Shown: in pieces, positions 1 through 7,773 of the stretch | Numbering within the stretch: position 1 is the first letter of the stretch | How the letters are laid out: each line of letters begins with the position of its first letter | Notes under the pieces: generated by a model | Seen by the model: the letters and a program-made list of their open reading frames with translations, nothing else | Databases searched by the model: none | What the model was told of the DNA's origin: nothing | Source: an uncultured Bacteroides sp. | GTDB taxonomy: Bacteria; Bacteroidota; Bacteroidia; Bacteroidales; Bacteroidaceae | Assembly (NCBI GenBank): GCA_946628545.1 | Contig: CAMOWU010000026.1 | Coordinates: forward strand, 1-36,577 | Reading direction: 5' to 3' | DNA length: 36,577 bases | Made by a program: the position numbers and the translations under genes

Positions 1-27
1 ACCCAAATCTATATTGCCTATCTTCAT
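1..27 (-). CDS. N-terminus of a leftward gene, probably tRNA-dihydrouridine synthase (partial)
   Basis: On the minus strand an ATG at 27-25 opens a frame that runs off the window edge and reads MKIGNIDLG. This resembles the first residues of Bacteroidales DusB-type tRNA-dihydrouridine synthases, which reduce uridine in the tRNA D-loop using FMN. Only nine codons are visible, so the assignment rests on recall of the family's N-terminus and cannot be tested here. A possible leftward promoter lies at 254-261. If it is used, the transcript would have a leader of about 220 nt that crosses the hairpin repeats. Confidence 0.4.
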
Positions 28-56
28 TCGATTACCTTCTTAGATGTGAATAAAAA

Positions 57-211
57 CATGTTGTATCTTTTTACCTAACGGTTATTATTGTACTTTGCAA
101 TAGGAGGGGCGGCATTCCTGCCGCACAGATGTTAATAAAGCATGTTGTATCTTTTTACCTAACGGTTATTATTGTACTTTGCAATAGGAGGTGCGGCATT
201 CCTGCCGCACA
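57..211. repeat. Two 71-bp direct copies (84-bp period), each ending in a hairpin
   Basis: Positions 57-127 and 141-211 are near-identical; the one difference seen is g versus t in the hairpin arm. Each copy ends in the palindrome GTGCGGCA-TTCC-TGCCGCAC (107-126 imperfect, 191-210 perfect). The 13 bp between copies are unrelated. This looks like a recent tandem duplication of a hairpin-bearing intergenic unit. Confidence 0.85.
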
Positions 212-219
212 ATAGTATC

Positions 220-233
220 CGGCAAGAATGCCG
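220..233. repeat. Variant hairpin of the GTGCGGCA family, inverted orientation
   Basis: CGGCA-AGAA-TGCCG is a 5-bp stem. Its reverse complement, with flanks, matches the GTGCGGCATTC…TGCCG hairpin of the neighbouring repeats, so a fourth, diverged copy lies in opposite orientation. Confidence 0.6.
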
Positions 234-253
234 CACATCCTGATTATTCGCTG

Positions 254-261
254 CAAAGTTA
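254..261 (-). promoter_or_regulatory. Possible Bacteroidetes -7 box for the leftward gene
   Basis: The minus strand reads TAACTTTG followed by C, matching TAnnTTTG. No convincing TTTG -33 box sits at the right distance, only T-rich sequence. It would drive the leftward gene at 1-27. Confidence 0.35.
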
Positions 262-336
262 GTACAAAAACCACGAAAACCCGTCATTTTGTCTTTTTAA
301 AAGAATAGAGTTGCACTTGTAACTATTCAATGCAAG

Positions 337-364
337 TAGGAGGTGCGGCATTCCTGCCGCACAA
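337..364. repeat. Third direct copy of the TAGGAGGTGCGGCA hairpin
   Basis: The hairpin GTGCGGCATTCCTGCCGCAC at 343-362, with its leading TAGGAG, repeats the ends of the copies at 57-211 without the upstream AT-rich half. The hairpin therefore moves or is copied independently of the longer 71-bp unit. Confidence 0.8.
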
Positions 365-426
365 AAGAACGTTCTGAAGCCAAATCGAGGCCAAAGACTG
401 GAATTGGTAAAAAAAGGAATTATTGT

Positions 427-457
427 TTTGCCCTATAGGTAAAAAACGATAATTTTG
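427..457 (+). promoter_or_regulatory. Bacteroidetes promoter for the 482 gene
   Basis: TTTG at 427-430 and TAATTTTG at 450-457 are separated by 19 bp, the spacing expected for the Bacteroidetes primary sigma factor. Transcription would start near 464, leaving a short leader before the ATG at 482. This rules out the upstream in-frame TTG at 455, which lies inside the -7 box. Confidence 0.75.
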
Positions 458-481
458 CACATTCTTTTTAAACAAGCCTCG

Positions 482-2074
482 ATGGTAAAAATAGACAAAA
501 CGACCATTGCATGGATGCTTTCCTACTCGGTCATCTTCTTGATATTCAATTTTCTGACTCCACTCTTCGCAGATGATTGGAATGACCGTATATATGGAAC
601 AACTGATCCTGTAGCATCCATTAAAGATGTATTTGACAGTGGAAAAGGGCTCTATTTCCTGTGGTCAGGTAGAGTCATCCCACATATCTGTATCCAGTTT
701 TTCAACTGTATCACAGGAAAAAGTACATTCAATGTAGTAAATGCCCTGTTTTTCATGCTCTTTTTATATGGTGCTGTTGTAAACGCCAATGCAAAACGGG
801 GGCAATCCAATTTACACTTACTCACACTGACAGTCATATTCCTTTTCCTGTTCATGCCAGGATTTGCACGATGTTGCTTGTGGTTGTGTGGTGCCTGCAA
901 CTATCTATGGGTTGGCTCTTTCATCCTTCTTTTCAACTTCCTGCTACGAAAAGACATCAAGAAGAATTTGTATCCCCTTTTGTTTGTTTTTGCCATCTTA
1001 TGTGGCTGGTCAAACGAAGGCATAGTTCTGGGATTTGCTGTCGCATACTTCATTTTTGCCGTACGTAAGCGCAAGACATTGTCGAGCTCACAAAAAGTCA
1101 TGCTGTCAGGTTTTTATATTGGAGTGCTTTTACTTCTTTCATCTCCAGCAAATGTCAGCCGTTTCATGTCGGGCTATACCAACCATTCCAATTCTATCAA
1201 AGAACTTGTCATAGGATTGACGCATTTCAGTAATCTCAGAATCACTTTCATCATGCTCATCGCATGCGTTTTTGCATGCAGATTCGACAAACGTAAGTAC
1301 TTGGAATTCGGCAAGAAGAACCAGACGATGCTTATAGCATTGCTGACGAACTGGTTATTTCTGTTATCCACTAAACATACGTCAGACCATTCAAGATTCG
1401 GCATAGAGCTGTGCGCTCTCATCGTCTTGCTGGACAATCTTCCAGCCATGAGGAGTCAAAAGATCCTCACTTCCCTGAATGTCCTCCTGACCTTGTATCT
1501 TTGTAGTGCAATCCCAACATTATACAGTGACTACAAACAATATAAAAGGGATATCTACCAACTTCAGAATGGTGAGACAGTACTACTTGCCAACGACAGA
1601 CAGAACATCTACAGCCGCTTTGTGCTGAATTACATGTTTCCCACATTTGATGACTATTATGACTCATACCATCCAGAATCCTGGCAGGTGTCAATGATAG
1701 CACAAAGACTCGGAACAGGTCCTTTCATCAGAATACCAGAAAGTCTGGTCATAGATATGATGGTAGAACCTAAATACGAACACTTCTCCACAGACAAGAC
1801 TTCAACTCCACTGTACGCCATGAGGGCAACAGGGATAAAAGAAGACCAAATAGGCAATATCGTCTTTATCCTTCGCCAAAAGAATCTCAATGGGATGAAC
1901 CTGTTGGAACGATGCTACGAGAAGTATGTCAGAAAGAGTGATTTGGGCGAGGTTCCATGCAGTGGATGGTCGTATGTGGTCATAGGGAATCAGCCGTATA
2001 TCCTCGCTAAGAAGTCCCAGTTTGAGGATTCAAGGATTATAGATGTCCAAATCAGGCCTATTCACGATAAATAA
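482..2074 (+). CDS. Polytopic membrane protein, DUF6056/GtrII-like
   Basis: The 530-residue protein has many hydrophobic segments over roughly its first 350 residues and a soluble C-terminal part of about 160 residues. Near the N-terminus an ADDW motif follows the first membrane segment, and about 35 residues later comes WSGRVIPH. This DD…W.GR pattern is typical of DUF6056-like and GtrII-like proteins, which are often found with surface-glycan genes and may be lipid-linked sugar transferases (family inference; no activity shown). I chose the ATG at 482 over an in-frame TTG at 455 because the latter overlaps the promoter. The gene is more AT-rich than the pyrE–argH block after it, like the glycan genes at 6710-13642. 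The exact family is uncertain; that it is an integral membrane protein is firm. Confidence 0.55.
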   Translation: MVKIDKTTIAWMLSYSVIFLIFNFLTPLFADDWNDRIYGTTDPVASIKDVFDSGKGLYFLWSGRVIPHICIQFFNCITGKSTFNVVNALFFMLFLYGAVVNANAKRGQSNLHLLTLTVIFLFLFMPGFARCCLWLCGACNYLWVGSFILLFNFLLRKDIKKNLYPLLFVFAILCGWSNEGIVLGFAVAYFIFAVRKRKTLSSSQKVMLSGFYIGVLLLLSSPANVSRFMSGYTNHSNSIKELVIGLTHFSNLRITFIMLIACVFACRFDKRKYLEFGKKNQTMLIALLTNWLFLLSTKHTSDHSRFGIELCALIVLLDNLPAMRSQKILTSLNVLLTLYLCSAIPTLYSDYKQYKRDIYQLQNGETVLLANDRQNIYSRFVLNYMFPTFDDYYDSYHPESWQVSMIAQRLGTGPFIRIPESLVIDMMVEPKYEHFSTDKTSTPLYAMRATGIKEDQIGNIVFILRQKNLNGMNLLERCYEKYVRKSDLGEVPCSGWSYVVIGNQPYILAKKSQFEDSRIIDVQIRPIHDK

Positions 2075-2119
2075 GTGAATTATATCATGCCTGATGGGTG
2101 AAATCAAATGATTTTTATA

Positions 2120-2127
2120 TACTTTTG
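2120..2127 (+). promoter_or_regulatory. -7 box of the pyrE promoter
   Basis: TACTTTTG followed by C matches TAnnTTTG and lies 28 bp before the pyrE ATG. The -33 position near 2097 is GGTG rather than TTTG, so the upstream half is weak. Confidence 0.55.
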
Positions 2128-2155
2128 CATGTAAAATATAAAAACAAGAAGGATT

Positions 2156-2788
2156 ATGAGTACATTAGAGAAGATTTTCGCAGAGAAACTGCTGAAGATA
2201 AAAGCCATCAAACTCCAGCCCGACAACCCCTTCACCTGGGCATCGGGATGGAAGTCGCCATTCTACTGCGACAACCGCAAGACCCTCTCCTACCCCGACC
2301 TGCGCTCGTTCGTGAAACTGGAACTGAGCCGTGTCGTGCTGGAGAACTTCCAGGACGTGGACGCCATAGCCGGTGTGGCAACAGGAGCCATACCACAAGG
2401 CGCACTGGTGGCCGACGCCCTGTGCCTGCCATTCGTCTATGTCAGGTCCAAACCCAAAGACCACGGACTGGAGAACCTCATCGAAGGCGAGCTCAAGCCA
2501 GGAAGCAAAGTGGTGGTGGTGGAAGACCTCATCTCCACTGGTGGCAGCAGTCTGAAAGCCGTTGAGGCTATCCGCAAGGCCGGCAGCGAAGTGGTTGGGA
2601 TGGTGGCATCCTACACCTACGGTTTCAATGTAGCTGAACAGGCATTCAAGGACGCCGACGTGCGCCTGATTACCCTCACCAACTACGAGGCCGTGCTCGA
2701 AGTGGCACTGCAGACGGGCTACATCACAGAGAAAGACATACCCGTGCTCAACGAGTGGAGACAGGATCCCGCTAACTGGAAAAAATAA
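2156..2788 (+). CDS. pyrE: Orotate phosphoribosyltransferase
   Basis: This enzyme transfers ribose-5-phosphate from PRPP to orotate, giving OMP in de novo pyrimidine synthesis in the cytoplasm. At 210 residues it has the normal family length. The PRPP-binding loop VVVVEDLISTGGS lies at about residues 119-131, and the orotate/PRPP region FTWASGWKSPFYCDNRK is near residues 26-42. It starts at an ATG preceded by AAGGATT, a plausible ribosome site. The order pyrE–SRPBCC protein–argH is familiar from Bacteroidales. A 12-bp tandem array separates it from the next gene, which may be co-transcribed. Confidence 0.95.
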   Translation: MSTLEKIFAEKLLKIKAIKLQPDNPFTWASGWKSPFYCDNRKTLSYPDLRSFVKLELSRVVLENFQDVDAIAGVATGAIPQGALVADALCLPFVYVRSKPKDHGLENLIEGELKPGSKVVVVEDLISTGGSSLKAVEAIRKAGSEVVGMVASYTYGFNVAEQAFKDADVRLITLTNYEAVLEVALQTGYITEKDIPVLNEWRQDPANWKK

Positions 2789-2818
2789 GAGGCTACTACC
2801 GCCAACTGGCAATGCCTT

Positions 2819-2926
2819 TTTACCTTCCACTTTAACTCCCATTTTAACTTCCACTTTAACTTCCACTTTAACTCCCATTTTAACTCCCACTTTAACTCCC
2901 ATTTTAACTTCCACTTTAACTCCCAA
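2819..2926. repeat. 12-bp tandem array, nine units (TTTAACTYCCAY)
   Basis: Nine contiguous 12-bp units of the form TTTAACT[C/T]CCA[C/T] fill the spacer between pyrE and the SRPBCC gene and end 11 bp before its ATG. Variation is confined to two positions, apart from the degenerate first unit and the last base. On the minus strand the array is open in two frames as four-residue repeats; these are not genes. Confidence 0.95.
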
Positions 2927-2937
2927 TTAGGATAAAC

Positions 2938-3405
2938 ATGGCTAAATACGTAAGCAGCGTCAAACAAGTCAACTACCCACAAGCAAGCGTCTATAACAAG
3001 CTGTCGAACCTCAACAACTTCGAAGACATCAAACAAAAAGTCACCGATCCAGCCTACGAAGCGCGCTTCAACGAGATACCCGCCGACAAAATCGGCGACG
3101 TGAAGCAATACATCCAATCAATGGAGTTCACGTCCGACGATATGAGCGTGGATGTGCCTGGCCTTGGCAAACTGGCCGTCAGAATCGTGGAACGCGAGCC
3201 CAACAAATGCGTGAAGTTCGAGTCGGTGAACTCGCCTGTGGGGTTCCGGCTCTGGGTGCAGATGCTGCCAGTGACCGAAATGACCAGCAAACTGCGCGTC
3301 ACCCTCGATGCCGACCTCAACTTCTTCGTGAAGCAGATGCTGGGCAGCAAACTGGAAAAAGGCGTGGAGAAACTGGCCGACATGCTGGCTATCATGCCCT
3401 ATTAA
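2938..3405 (+). CDS. SRPBCC (START-like) family protein
   Basis: The 155-residue protein resembles the SRPBCC proteins commonly found between pyrE and argH in Bacteroidales. It begins KYVSSVKQVNYPQASVYNKLSNLNNFEDI, as in START-like folds where a first strand is followed by a helix, and ends with the long C-terminal helix typical of ligand-cradling START domains. There is no signal peptide or membrane segment, so it is probably cytoplasmic. The ligand and function are unknown. The ATG is preceded by AGGATAAAC, a reasonable ribosome site lying directly after the 12-bp array. Confidence 0.8.
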   Translation: MAKYVSSVKQVNYPQASVYNKLSNLNNFEDIKQKVTDPAYEARFNEIPADKIGDVKQYIQSMEFTSDDMSVDVPGLGKLAVRIVEREPNKCVKFESVNSPVGFRLWVQMLPVTEMTSKLRVTLDADLNFFVKQMLGSKLEKGVEKLADMLAIMPY

Positions 3406-3465
3406 CCAGGAAAAAGAAATTCCTTATCATTTTCAGAAAGACAATTTACAGAAGCCCCCTTTAGC

Positions 3466-4830
3466 ATGGCAGACAAACTATGGACGAAGAATGTCCAGAT
3501 GACACAAGAGATTGAGAAGTTCACCATCGGACGCGACCGCGAGATGGACCTCTACCTTGCCCCGTACGACGTGCTGGGCAGCATGGCGCATATCACCATG
3601 CTGCAGACCATCGGACTGCTTACAGCCGACGAACTGCAGCTCCTGCTCAAAGAACTGCGCAAGATTTACGACGAGACCCTCAACGGCTCCTTCGTCATCG
3701 AAGAAGGTGTGGAGGATGTGCACTCACAAGTGGAACTGATGCTCACCCGCCGACTTGGCGACATCGGCAAGAAAATCCACAGCGGACGCTCGCGCAACGA
3801 CCAAGTGCTCGTCGATCTCAAGCTCTTCATCCGCGACCAGATACGGGAACTGGCTACACTCACCCTCAACCTCTTCAACGAACTGATTGCACAGAGCAAC
3901 CGCTACAAGGACGTGTTGATGCCTGGCTACACCCATCTGCAAGTGGCCATGCCATCGAGCTTCGGACTGTGGTTCGGCGCTTATGCGGAGAGTCTGGTCG
4001 ATGACATGCAATACCTACTGGCAGCATGGAAAATCACCAACCGCAACCCGCTGGGTTCAGCTGCAGGCTACGGTTCTTCCTTCCCGCTCAACCGACAGCT
4101 CACCACCGACTTGCTGGGCTTCGACTCGATGGACTACAACGTGGTCTATGCTCAGATGGGGCGTGGAAAAACGGAGAGAAACGTGGCTTTCTCCATGGCC
4201 AGCATCGCCGGTACTATCGCCAAGATGGCATTCGACGCCTGCATGTTCAGCAACCAGAACTTCGCCTTCGTCAAACTGCCCGACAACTGCACCACAGGGT
4301 CGAGCATCATGCCGCACAAGAAGAACCCAGATGTGTTTGAACTCACACGAGCCAAGTGCAACAAACTGCAGGCACTCCCACAGACCATCACACTGATTAT
4401 GAACAACCTGCCCAGCGGATACTTCCGCGACCTGCAGATCATCAAAGAGGCGTTCCTACCCGCTTTCGACGAACTGAAAGACTGCCTGAAGATGTCGGCC
4501 TATATCATCGAGAAGATGAAGGTCAACGAGCATATCCTCGACAACCCCATCTACGACAACATGTTCAGCGTGGAGGAAGTGAACCGTCTGGCAAAGGACG
4601 GCATGCCTTTCCGCGACGCCTACAAGAAAGTGGGACTCGACATCGAGGCAGGACAGTTCACCCCCGACAAACATATCCACCACACCCATGAGGGCAGCAT
4701 AGGCAATCTCTGCAACGACCGCATCACAGCACTCATGCAGCAAATAGCCGATGGCTTCCAGTTCCAGAAGATGGACCAAGCCATCCAGGCCCTACTCGCC
4801 ACAGGCGACCCAACTCCCCTCCTCTCATAG
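3466..4830 (+). CDS. argH: Argininosuccinate lyase
   Basis: This is the last enzyme of arginine synthesis, splitting argininosuccinate into arginine and fumarate; it acts as a cytoplasmic tetramer. The 454-residue protein has the N-terminal GRDREMDLYLAPYDVLGSMAH segment split by family insertions, the substrate motif SGRSRNDQV near residues 106-114, and the superfamily signature GSSIMPHKKNPD near residues 278-289. The last residues (PTPLLS) and the stop codon lie in a copy of a CCCCT…AGGGG intergenic repeat, so the native C-terminus may have been altered by repeat invasion. The start is the ATG at 3466; an in-frame ATG at M12 is less likely because the preceding residues are family-typical. 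Confidence 0.95.
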   Translation: MADKLWTKNVQMTQEIEKFTIGRDREMDLYLAPYDVLGSMAHITMLQTIGLLTADELQLLLKELRKIYDETLNGSFVIEEGVEDVHSQVELMLTRRLGDIGKKIHSGRSRNDQVLVDLKLFIRDQIRELATLTLNLFNELIAQSNRYKDVLMPGYTHLQVAMPSSFGLWFGAYAESLVDDMQYLLAAWKITNRNPLGSAAGYGSSFPLNRQLTTDLLGFDSMDYNVVYAQMGRGKTERNVAFSMASIAGTIAKMAFDACMFSNQNFAFVKLPDNCTTGSSIMPHKKNPDVFELTRAKCNKLQALPQTITLIMNNLPSGYFRDLQIIKEAFLPAFDELKDCLKMSAYIIEKMKVNEHILDNPIYDNMFSVEEVNRLAKDGMPFRDAYKKVGLDIEAGQFTPDKHIHHTHEGSIGNLCNDRITALMQQIADGFQFQKMDQAIQALLATGDPTPLLS

Positions 4831-4911
4831 GGGAGGGATGCCTGAAAGGCGGGGTGGAGTCCCCCCCATCAATTCCCATAATTCCCATCAACTCCCACAA
4901 CTCCCACAACC
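4811..4911. repeat. CTCCCCTCC…AGGGGAGGG repeat copy plus 9-bp AACTCCCAC units
   Basis: Positions 4811-4861 resemble the end unit of the array at 32990-33133: a CTCCCCT arm, a short loop, an AGGGGAG arm, then a GGGGTGG tract. From about 4869 to 4911 come roughly four 9-bp units of AATTCCCAT/AACTCCCAC type. The first part encodes the end of argH; the rest fills the spacer before the aldo-keto reductase. Confidence 0.75.
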
Positions 4912-4912
4912 T

Positions 4913-5884
4913 ATGTTCTACAACTATTGCGGACATTCAGGCGTGCAACTTCCCGTCTTCTCTCTGGGACTCTGGCACAACTTCGGCGACGTCGATGACT
5001 ATGCCACAGCACGCGACATGATATTATATGCCTTCGAGCATGGTGTGTGCCACTTCGACCTGGCCAACAACTACGGACCTCCACCAGGCAGCGCAGAACG
5101 CAACTTCGGCAAGATCCTCAAGGAAAACCTCGCCAGCCACCGCGACGAGATGTTCATTGCCTCCAAAGCAGGACATGAGATGTGGCCCGGCGTCTATGGC
5201 GACGGATCATCACGCAAGAACCTCATCGCCTCGTGCGACCAGAGCCTGCGCCGCACCGGACTGGACTATTTCGACGTGTTCTACAGCCACCGCTACGATG
5301 GGATCACTCCTGTGGAAGAGACCATGCAAGCGCTCATCGACATCGTGCGCCAAGGCAAGGCACTCTATGTGGGCATCTCCAAGTACCCCCCTGCCTTGCA
5401 GCAACGCTGCTACGACATACTGGCAGAGGCTCATGTGCCATGCCTGCTGAGCCAGTATCGCTGCTCCATGCTCGATCCCCACGCCCAGATGAACAATTTC
5501 CAGGTTGCCGCCGACAACGGGTCAGGCGTGATCGTCTTCTCCCCATTGGCACAAGGCCTGCTCACTGGCAAGTATCTCAACGGCATACCCGAAGGCAGCC
5601 GCGCAGCCCGCAAAGAGGGTTTCCTGAAGGAATCACAAGTGACACCTGAGCGCGTGGAAGCATCGCGCCAACTGGGACTCATCGCTCAGGAGCGCGGCCA
5701 GTCGCTCTCGCAAATGGCACTGGCATGGGTACTGAGCGACAAGCGAGTGACATCGGTCATACTGGGCACACGCACTCTCGACCAACTCAAGAACAACCTC
5801 GACACCCTCCACAACATGGACTTCAGCGAAGAAGAGACCACACGTATCAACGACATCATCTCCAATCCCGACCTATGGTTCTGA
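4913..5884 (+). CDS. Aldo-keto reductase, YghZ/Gpr-like
   Basis: This NAD(P)H-dependent aldo-keto reductase (323 residues) resembles the E. coli YghZ/Gpr group, which reduces L-glyceraldehyde 3-phosphate and related aldehydes, and the Kv-beta subunits. The catalytic tetrad is visible: D49 and Y54 in FDLANNYGPPPGSAE, K85 in IASKAGHEMWPG and H126 in FYSHRYDG. The C-terminal SVILGTRT lines the cofactor site. I placed the start at the ATG 4913 (MFYNYCGHSG). The frame stays open upstream to 4751, but that stretch translates argH out of frame and then repeat DNA. The gene follows argH by 82 bp of repeat sequence. The true substrate is unknown. Confidence 0.88.
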   Translation: MFYNYCGHSGVQLPVFSLGLWHNFGDVDDYATARDMILYAFEHGVCHFDLANNYGPPPGSAERNFGKILKENLASHRDEMFIASKAGHEMWPGVYGDGSSRKNLIASCDQSLRRTGLDYFDVFYSHRYDGITPVEETMQALIDIVRQGKALYVGISKYPPALQQRCYDILAEAHVPCLLSQYRCSMLDPHAQMNNFQVAADNGSGVIVFSPLAQGLLTGKYLNGIPEGSRAARKEGFLKESQVTPERVEASRQLGLIAQERGQSLSQMALAWVLSDKRVTSVILGTRTLDQLKNNLDTLHNMDFSEEETTRINDIISNPDLWF

Positions 5885-5905
5885 ACAGAAGATGACGTTT
5901 CAACA

Positions 5906-5954
5906 GTAGGGACGCGACGTGTCGCGCCTGCATACCACGAACGGGCGTCCCTAC
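5906..5954. repeat. GTAGGGACGC palindrome copy (expanded form)
   Basis: GTAGGGACGC at 5906-5915 and GCGTCCCTAC at 5945-5954 form a perfect 10-bp outer stem. Inside, GCGAC-GT-GTCGC (5914-5925) repeats the core of the family also seen at 13817, 31977 and 34924. It sits just after the aldo-keto reductase and could act as a transcript-end hairpin. Confidence 0.8.
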
Positions 5955-5971
5955 TATCAAACCAACTGGAA

Positions 5972-6517
5972 ATGCATAAAACTACATCACTCTATACAAC
6001 GGCATTAGTCTTGGCATTTGCTTTTCTCTGCGCTTGCGACAACCACAGCGAGTTCTCCAAGAAATATCCCGTGAACTTCACCTACATGGTCACCGCCTCA
6101 CAGCAACTTTTCGGCACGATGGGCAACTACGGGCAGTTCTGCTCCATCAGACGTGAAACCAACAACGGGAAGACAGAGATTGTAATGACCAATTCATCAG
6201 GCACAGGACGATACACCATAGATGCGACTCAGAAATACTTCAACTACGGCCTGGGAGGCCTGATTGTAGGCACCAACATCTACGGTGAGCATCTGGCCTA
6301 CGACCTGGCATGCCCCAGTTGCGACCGCAACACCCGCCGCCTCACACTCCGAGACAACGGTTTTGCCATTTGCAACCACTGCGGCCTCACCTACGACATG
6401 AACAACCACGGCGTCATCAGCTCCCGCGACTCCACAGCACGTCCACAGCCCGACGCAAGAGGCATGTTCCGCTACCACATCACCTACAACGGAACCCACA
6501 TCACGGTCTATAACTGA
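5972..6517 (+). CDS. Lipoprotein with a four-cysteine Rieske-like/zinc-ribbon motif
   Basis: The 181-residue precursor has a signal peptide ending in a lipobox-like FLCAC with the likely lipidated Cys at 22, so it should be membrane-anchored. Near the C-terminus, C114-P-S-C117 and C134-N-H-C137-GLTYD are set 17 residues apart. The second motif, CNHCGLTYDMNNHGV, closely resembles the second half of a Rieske [2Fe-2S] site (C-x-x-H-G-x-x-F/Y-D), and AYDLACPSC resembles the first. Each His ligand is replaced by Cys, which points to a rubredoxin/zinc-ribbon Cys4 site rather than a true Rieske cluster. The function is unknown. It lies 87 bp after the reductase, with a palindrome between. Confidence 0.7.
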   Translation: MHKTTSLYTTALVLAFAFLCACDNHSEFSKKYPVNFTYMVTASQQLFGTMGNYGQFCSIRRETNNGKTEIVMTNSSGTGRYTIDATQKYFNYGLGGLIVGTNIYGEHLAYDLACPSCDRNTRRLTLRDNGFAICNHCGLTYDMNNHGVISSRDSTARPQPDARGMFRYHITYNGTHITVYN

Positions 6518-6709
6518 CAGAAAAACTACGAGTATTCATAGCATAAGATGCTAATATCGTCTGTTTCTAAAACGGCTATATGGGAACCCAATCTTCTAAA
6601 GAACGATTATTCTGGATTGACTGAATAAAAGCCATAGGCATTTTTTTAGGTGGAATTGCAGAGCTACAGGCTCCAAATACGACAAACATCTATAATAAAA
6701 CATACTCCC
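6518..6709. other. AT-rich spacer before the GT2 gene
   Basis: No gene, RNA, tandem array or clear TTTG/TAnnTTTG pair was recognised in these 192 bp. Base composition becomes markedly AT-richer here, marking the beginning of the glycan block. An in-frame GTG at 6650 would lengthen the next gene by 20 residues but without family-like sequence. Confidence 0.5.
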
Positions 6710-7732
6710 ATGATTAGCGTAATAGTTCCAATATTCAACGTAGAAAAATATCTTCCACCTTGTATTGAGAGCATTCTCAATCAGACATATAAAGACTTGG
6801 AAATCATCCTTGTGGATGACGGTTCAACAGATTCATGTTTGGAGATTTGCCAACACTATGCAAAGAACGATCAAAGAATCGTCGTGATACATAAGGAAAA
6901 CGGTGGTCAGTCTTCAGCACGCAATGCAGGATTGGACAACTGCCATGGCGACTATATCTCATTCATTGACGGAGACGATTTTATTCACCCTGAGATGCTG
7001 GAAACGATGTGTCAGCTCATCAGAGAAGAAAAAAACAGCATCGCCTCATGCAATGCGATATATTATTATGACAATACAGAAATAACATACCCTCCTGTCC
7101 ATTCAGCTCACGCTGAGCGCAACGCTGATGACCTCATGATGAGCTTATTCAAAAAAAGCAATACCATTCCATGGGCAGGGAGTAGCTGTACCAAACTTTA
7201 CAGCAAAGAAGTGATTGGTCAAATGCGTTTCAGGGATCTCAGCGCCGAAGATTGCGTATTCAATGCGGAAGTGGCAGTACAGAATTGCAAAAAGATCATT
7301 ACGACTAACAACTCATTCTACTACTATCGCCAAAGAATCAACTCCACCACAGCCCAATGGAGAAAAAGCATCAACAAAGTGGCAATTGATATCAGCAACT
7401 CATGGCTTTTCCTGCTTGACAATGTCATTCCAAAAGATAAAGAGGTATGGAGAAGCACCATTCTCACATATATGTACACAGGGGTGATAGATACAAGATT
7501 ATACGCAGATAAATACAATCACATCGAGAATGGATTGGATATCAAGCAATATGCCAAGCAAACCGCCACGGAAATCTTGCGCAAGACACGATCAGAATTC
7601 TTGCATAATAAAATAATATCTGTGCCCACCAAGCTAAAAATCCTTTTCTTCCTCTCCAGTCCCAAAGCATATCAAACATTCATTAAGGCAACAGAAATAA
7701 ATGCCAGACTAAAAGCCAGATGGAAAAAGTAA
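6710..7732 (+). CDS. Glycosyltransferase family 2
   Basis: The 340-residue protein opens with ISVIVPIFNVEKYL, the start of the GT-A nucleotide-sugar domain. LVDDGSTD (residues 35-41) and FIDGDD (85-90, the DxD-type metal/nucleotide site) follow in the right order, as does the GQSSARNAGL segment. It probably adds one sugar to a surface polysaccharide in the cytoplasm, at the inner membrane. I chose the ATG at 6710 because the conserved domain starts at once; an upstream in-frame GTG adds unrelated residues. It is convergent with the leftward operon ending at 7774, with only 41 bp between and no obvious terminator. Donor and acceptor are unknown. Confidence 0.88.
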   Translation: MISVIVPIFNVEKYLPPCIESILNQTYKDLEIILVDDGSTDSCLEICQHYAKNDQRIVVIHKENGGQSSARNAGLDNCHGDYISFIDGDDFIHPEMLETMCQLIREEKNSIASCNAIYYYDNTEITYPPVHSAHAERNADDLMMSLFKKSNTIPWAGSSCTKLYSKEVIGQMRFRDLSAEDCVFNAEVAVQNCKKIITTNNSFYYYRQRINSTTAQWRKSINKVAIDISNSWLFLLDNVIPKDKEVWRSTILTYMYTGVIDTRLYADKYNHIENGLDIKQYAKQTATEILRKTRSEFLHNKIISVPTKLKILFFLSSPKAYQTFIKATEINARLKARWKK

Positions 7733-7773
7733 TCCAACGCAGACTGTTAGTCCAGCCGACAAAGGAAACCCAC

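Noticed and set aside
57-211. Riboswitch in the leader of the leftward gene
   Set aside because: The structure consists of duplicated simple hairpins also found alone at 343-362; no known aptamer core is recognisable.
2165-3117. Minus-strand open frames with repeating KWELKWKL or VKVEVKMG residues
   Set aside because: They are the 12-bp array read backwards, continued by shadows of pyrE and the SRPBCC gene; no start signal or homology.
4751-4912. N-terminal extension of the aldo-keto reductase
   Set aside because: It reads argH in another frame and then repeat DNA; the family sequence starts at the ATG 4913.
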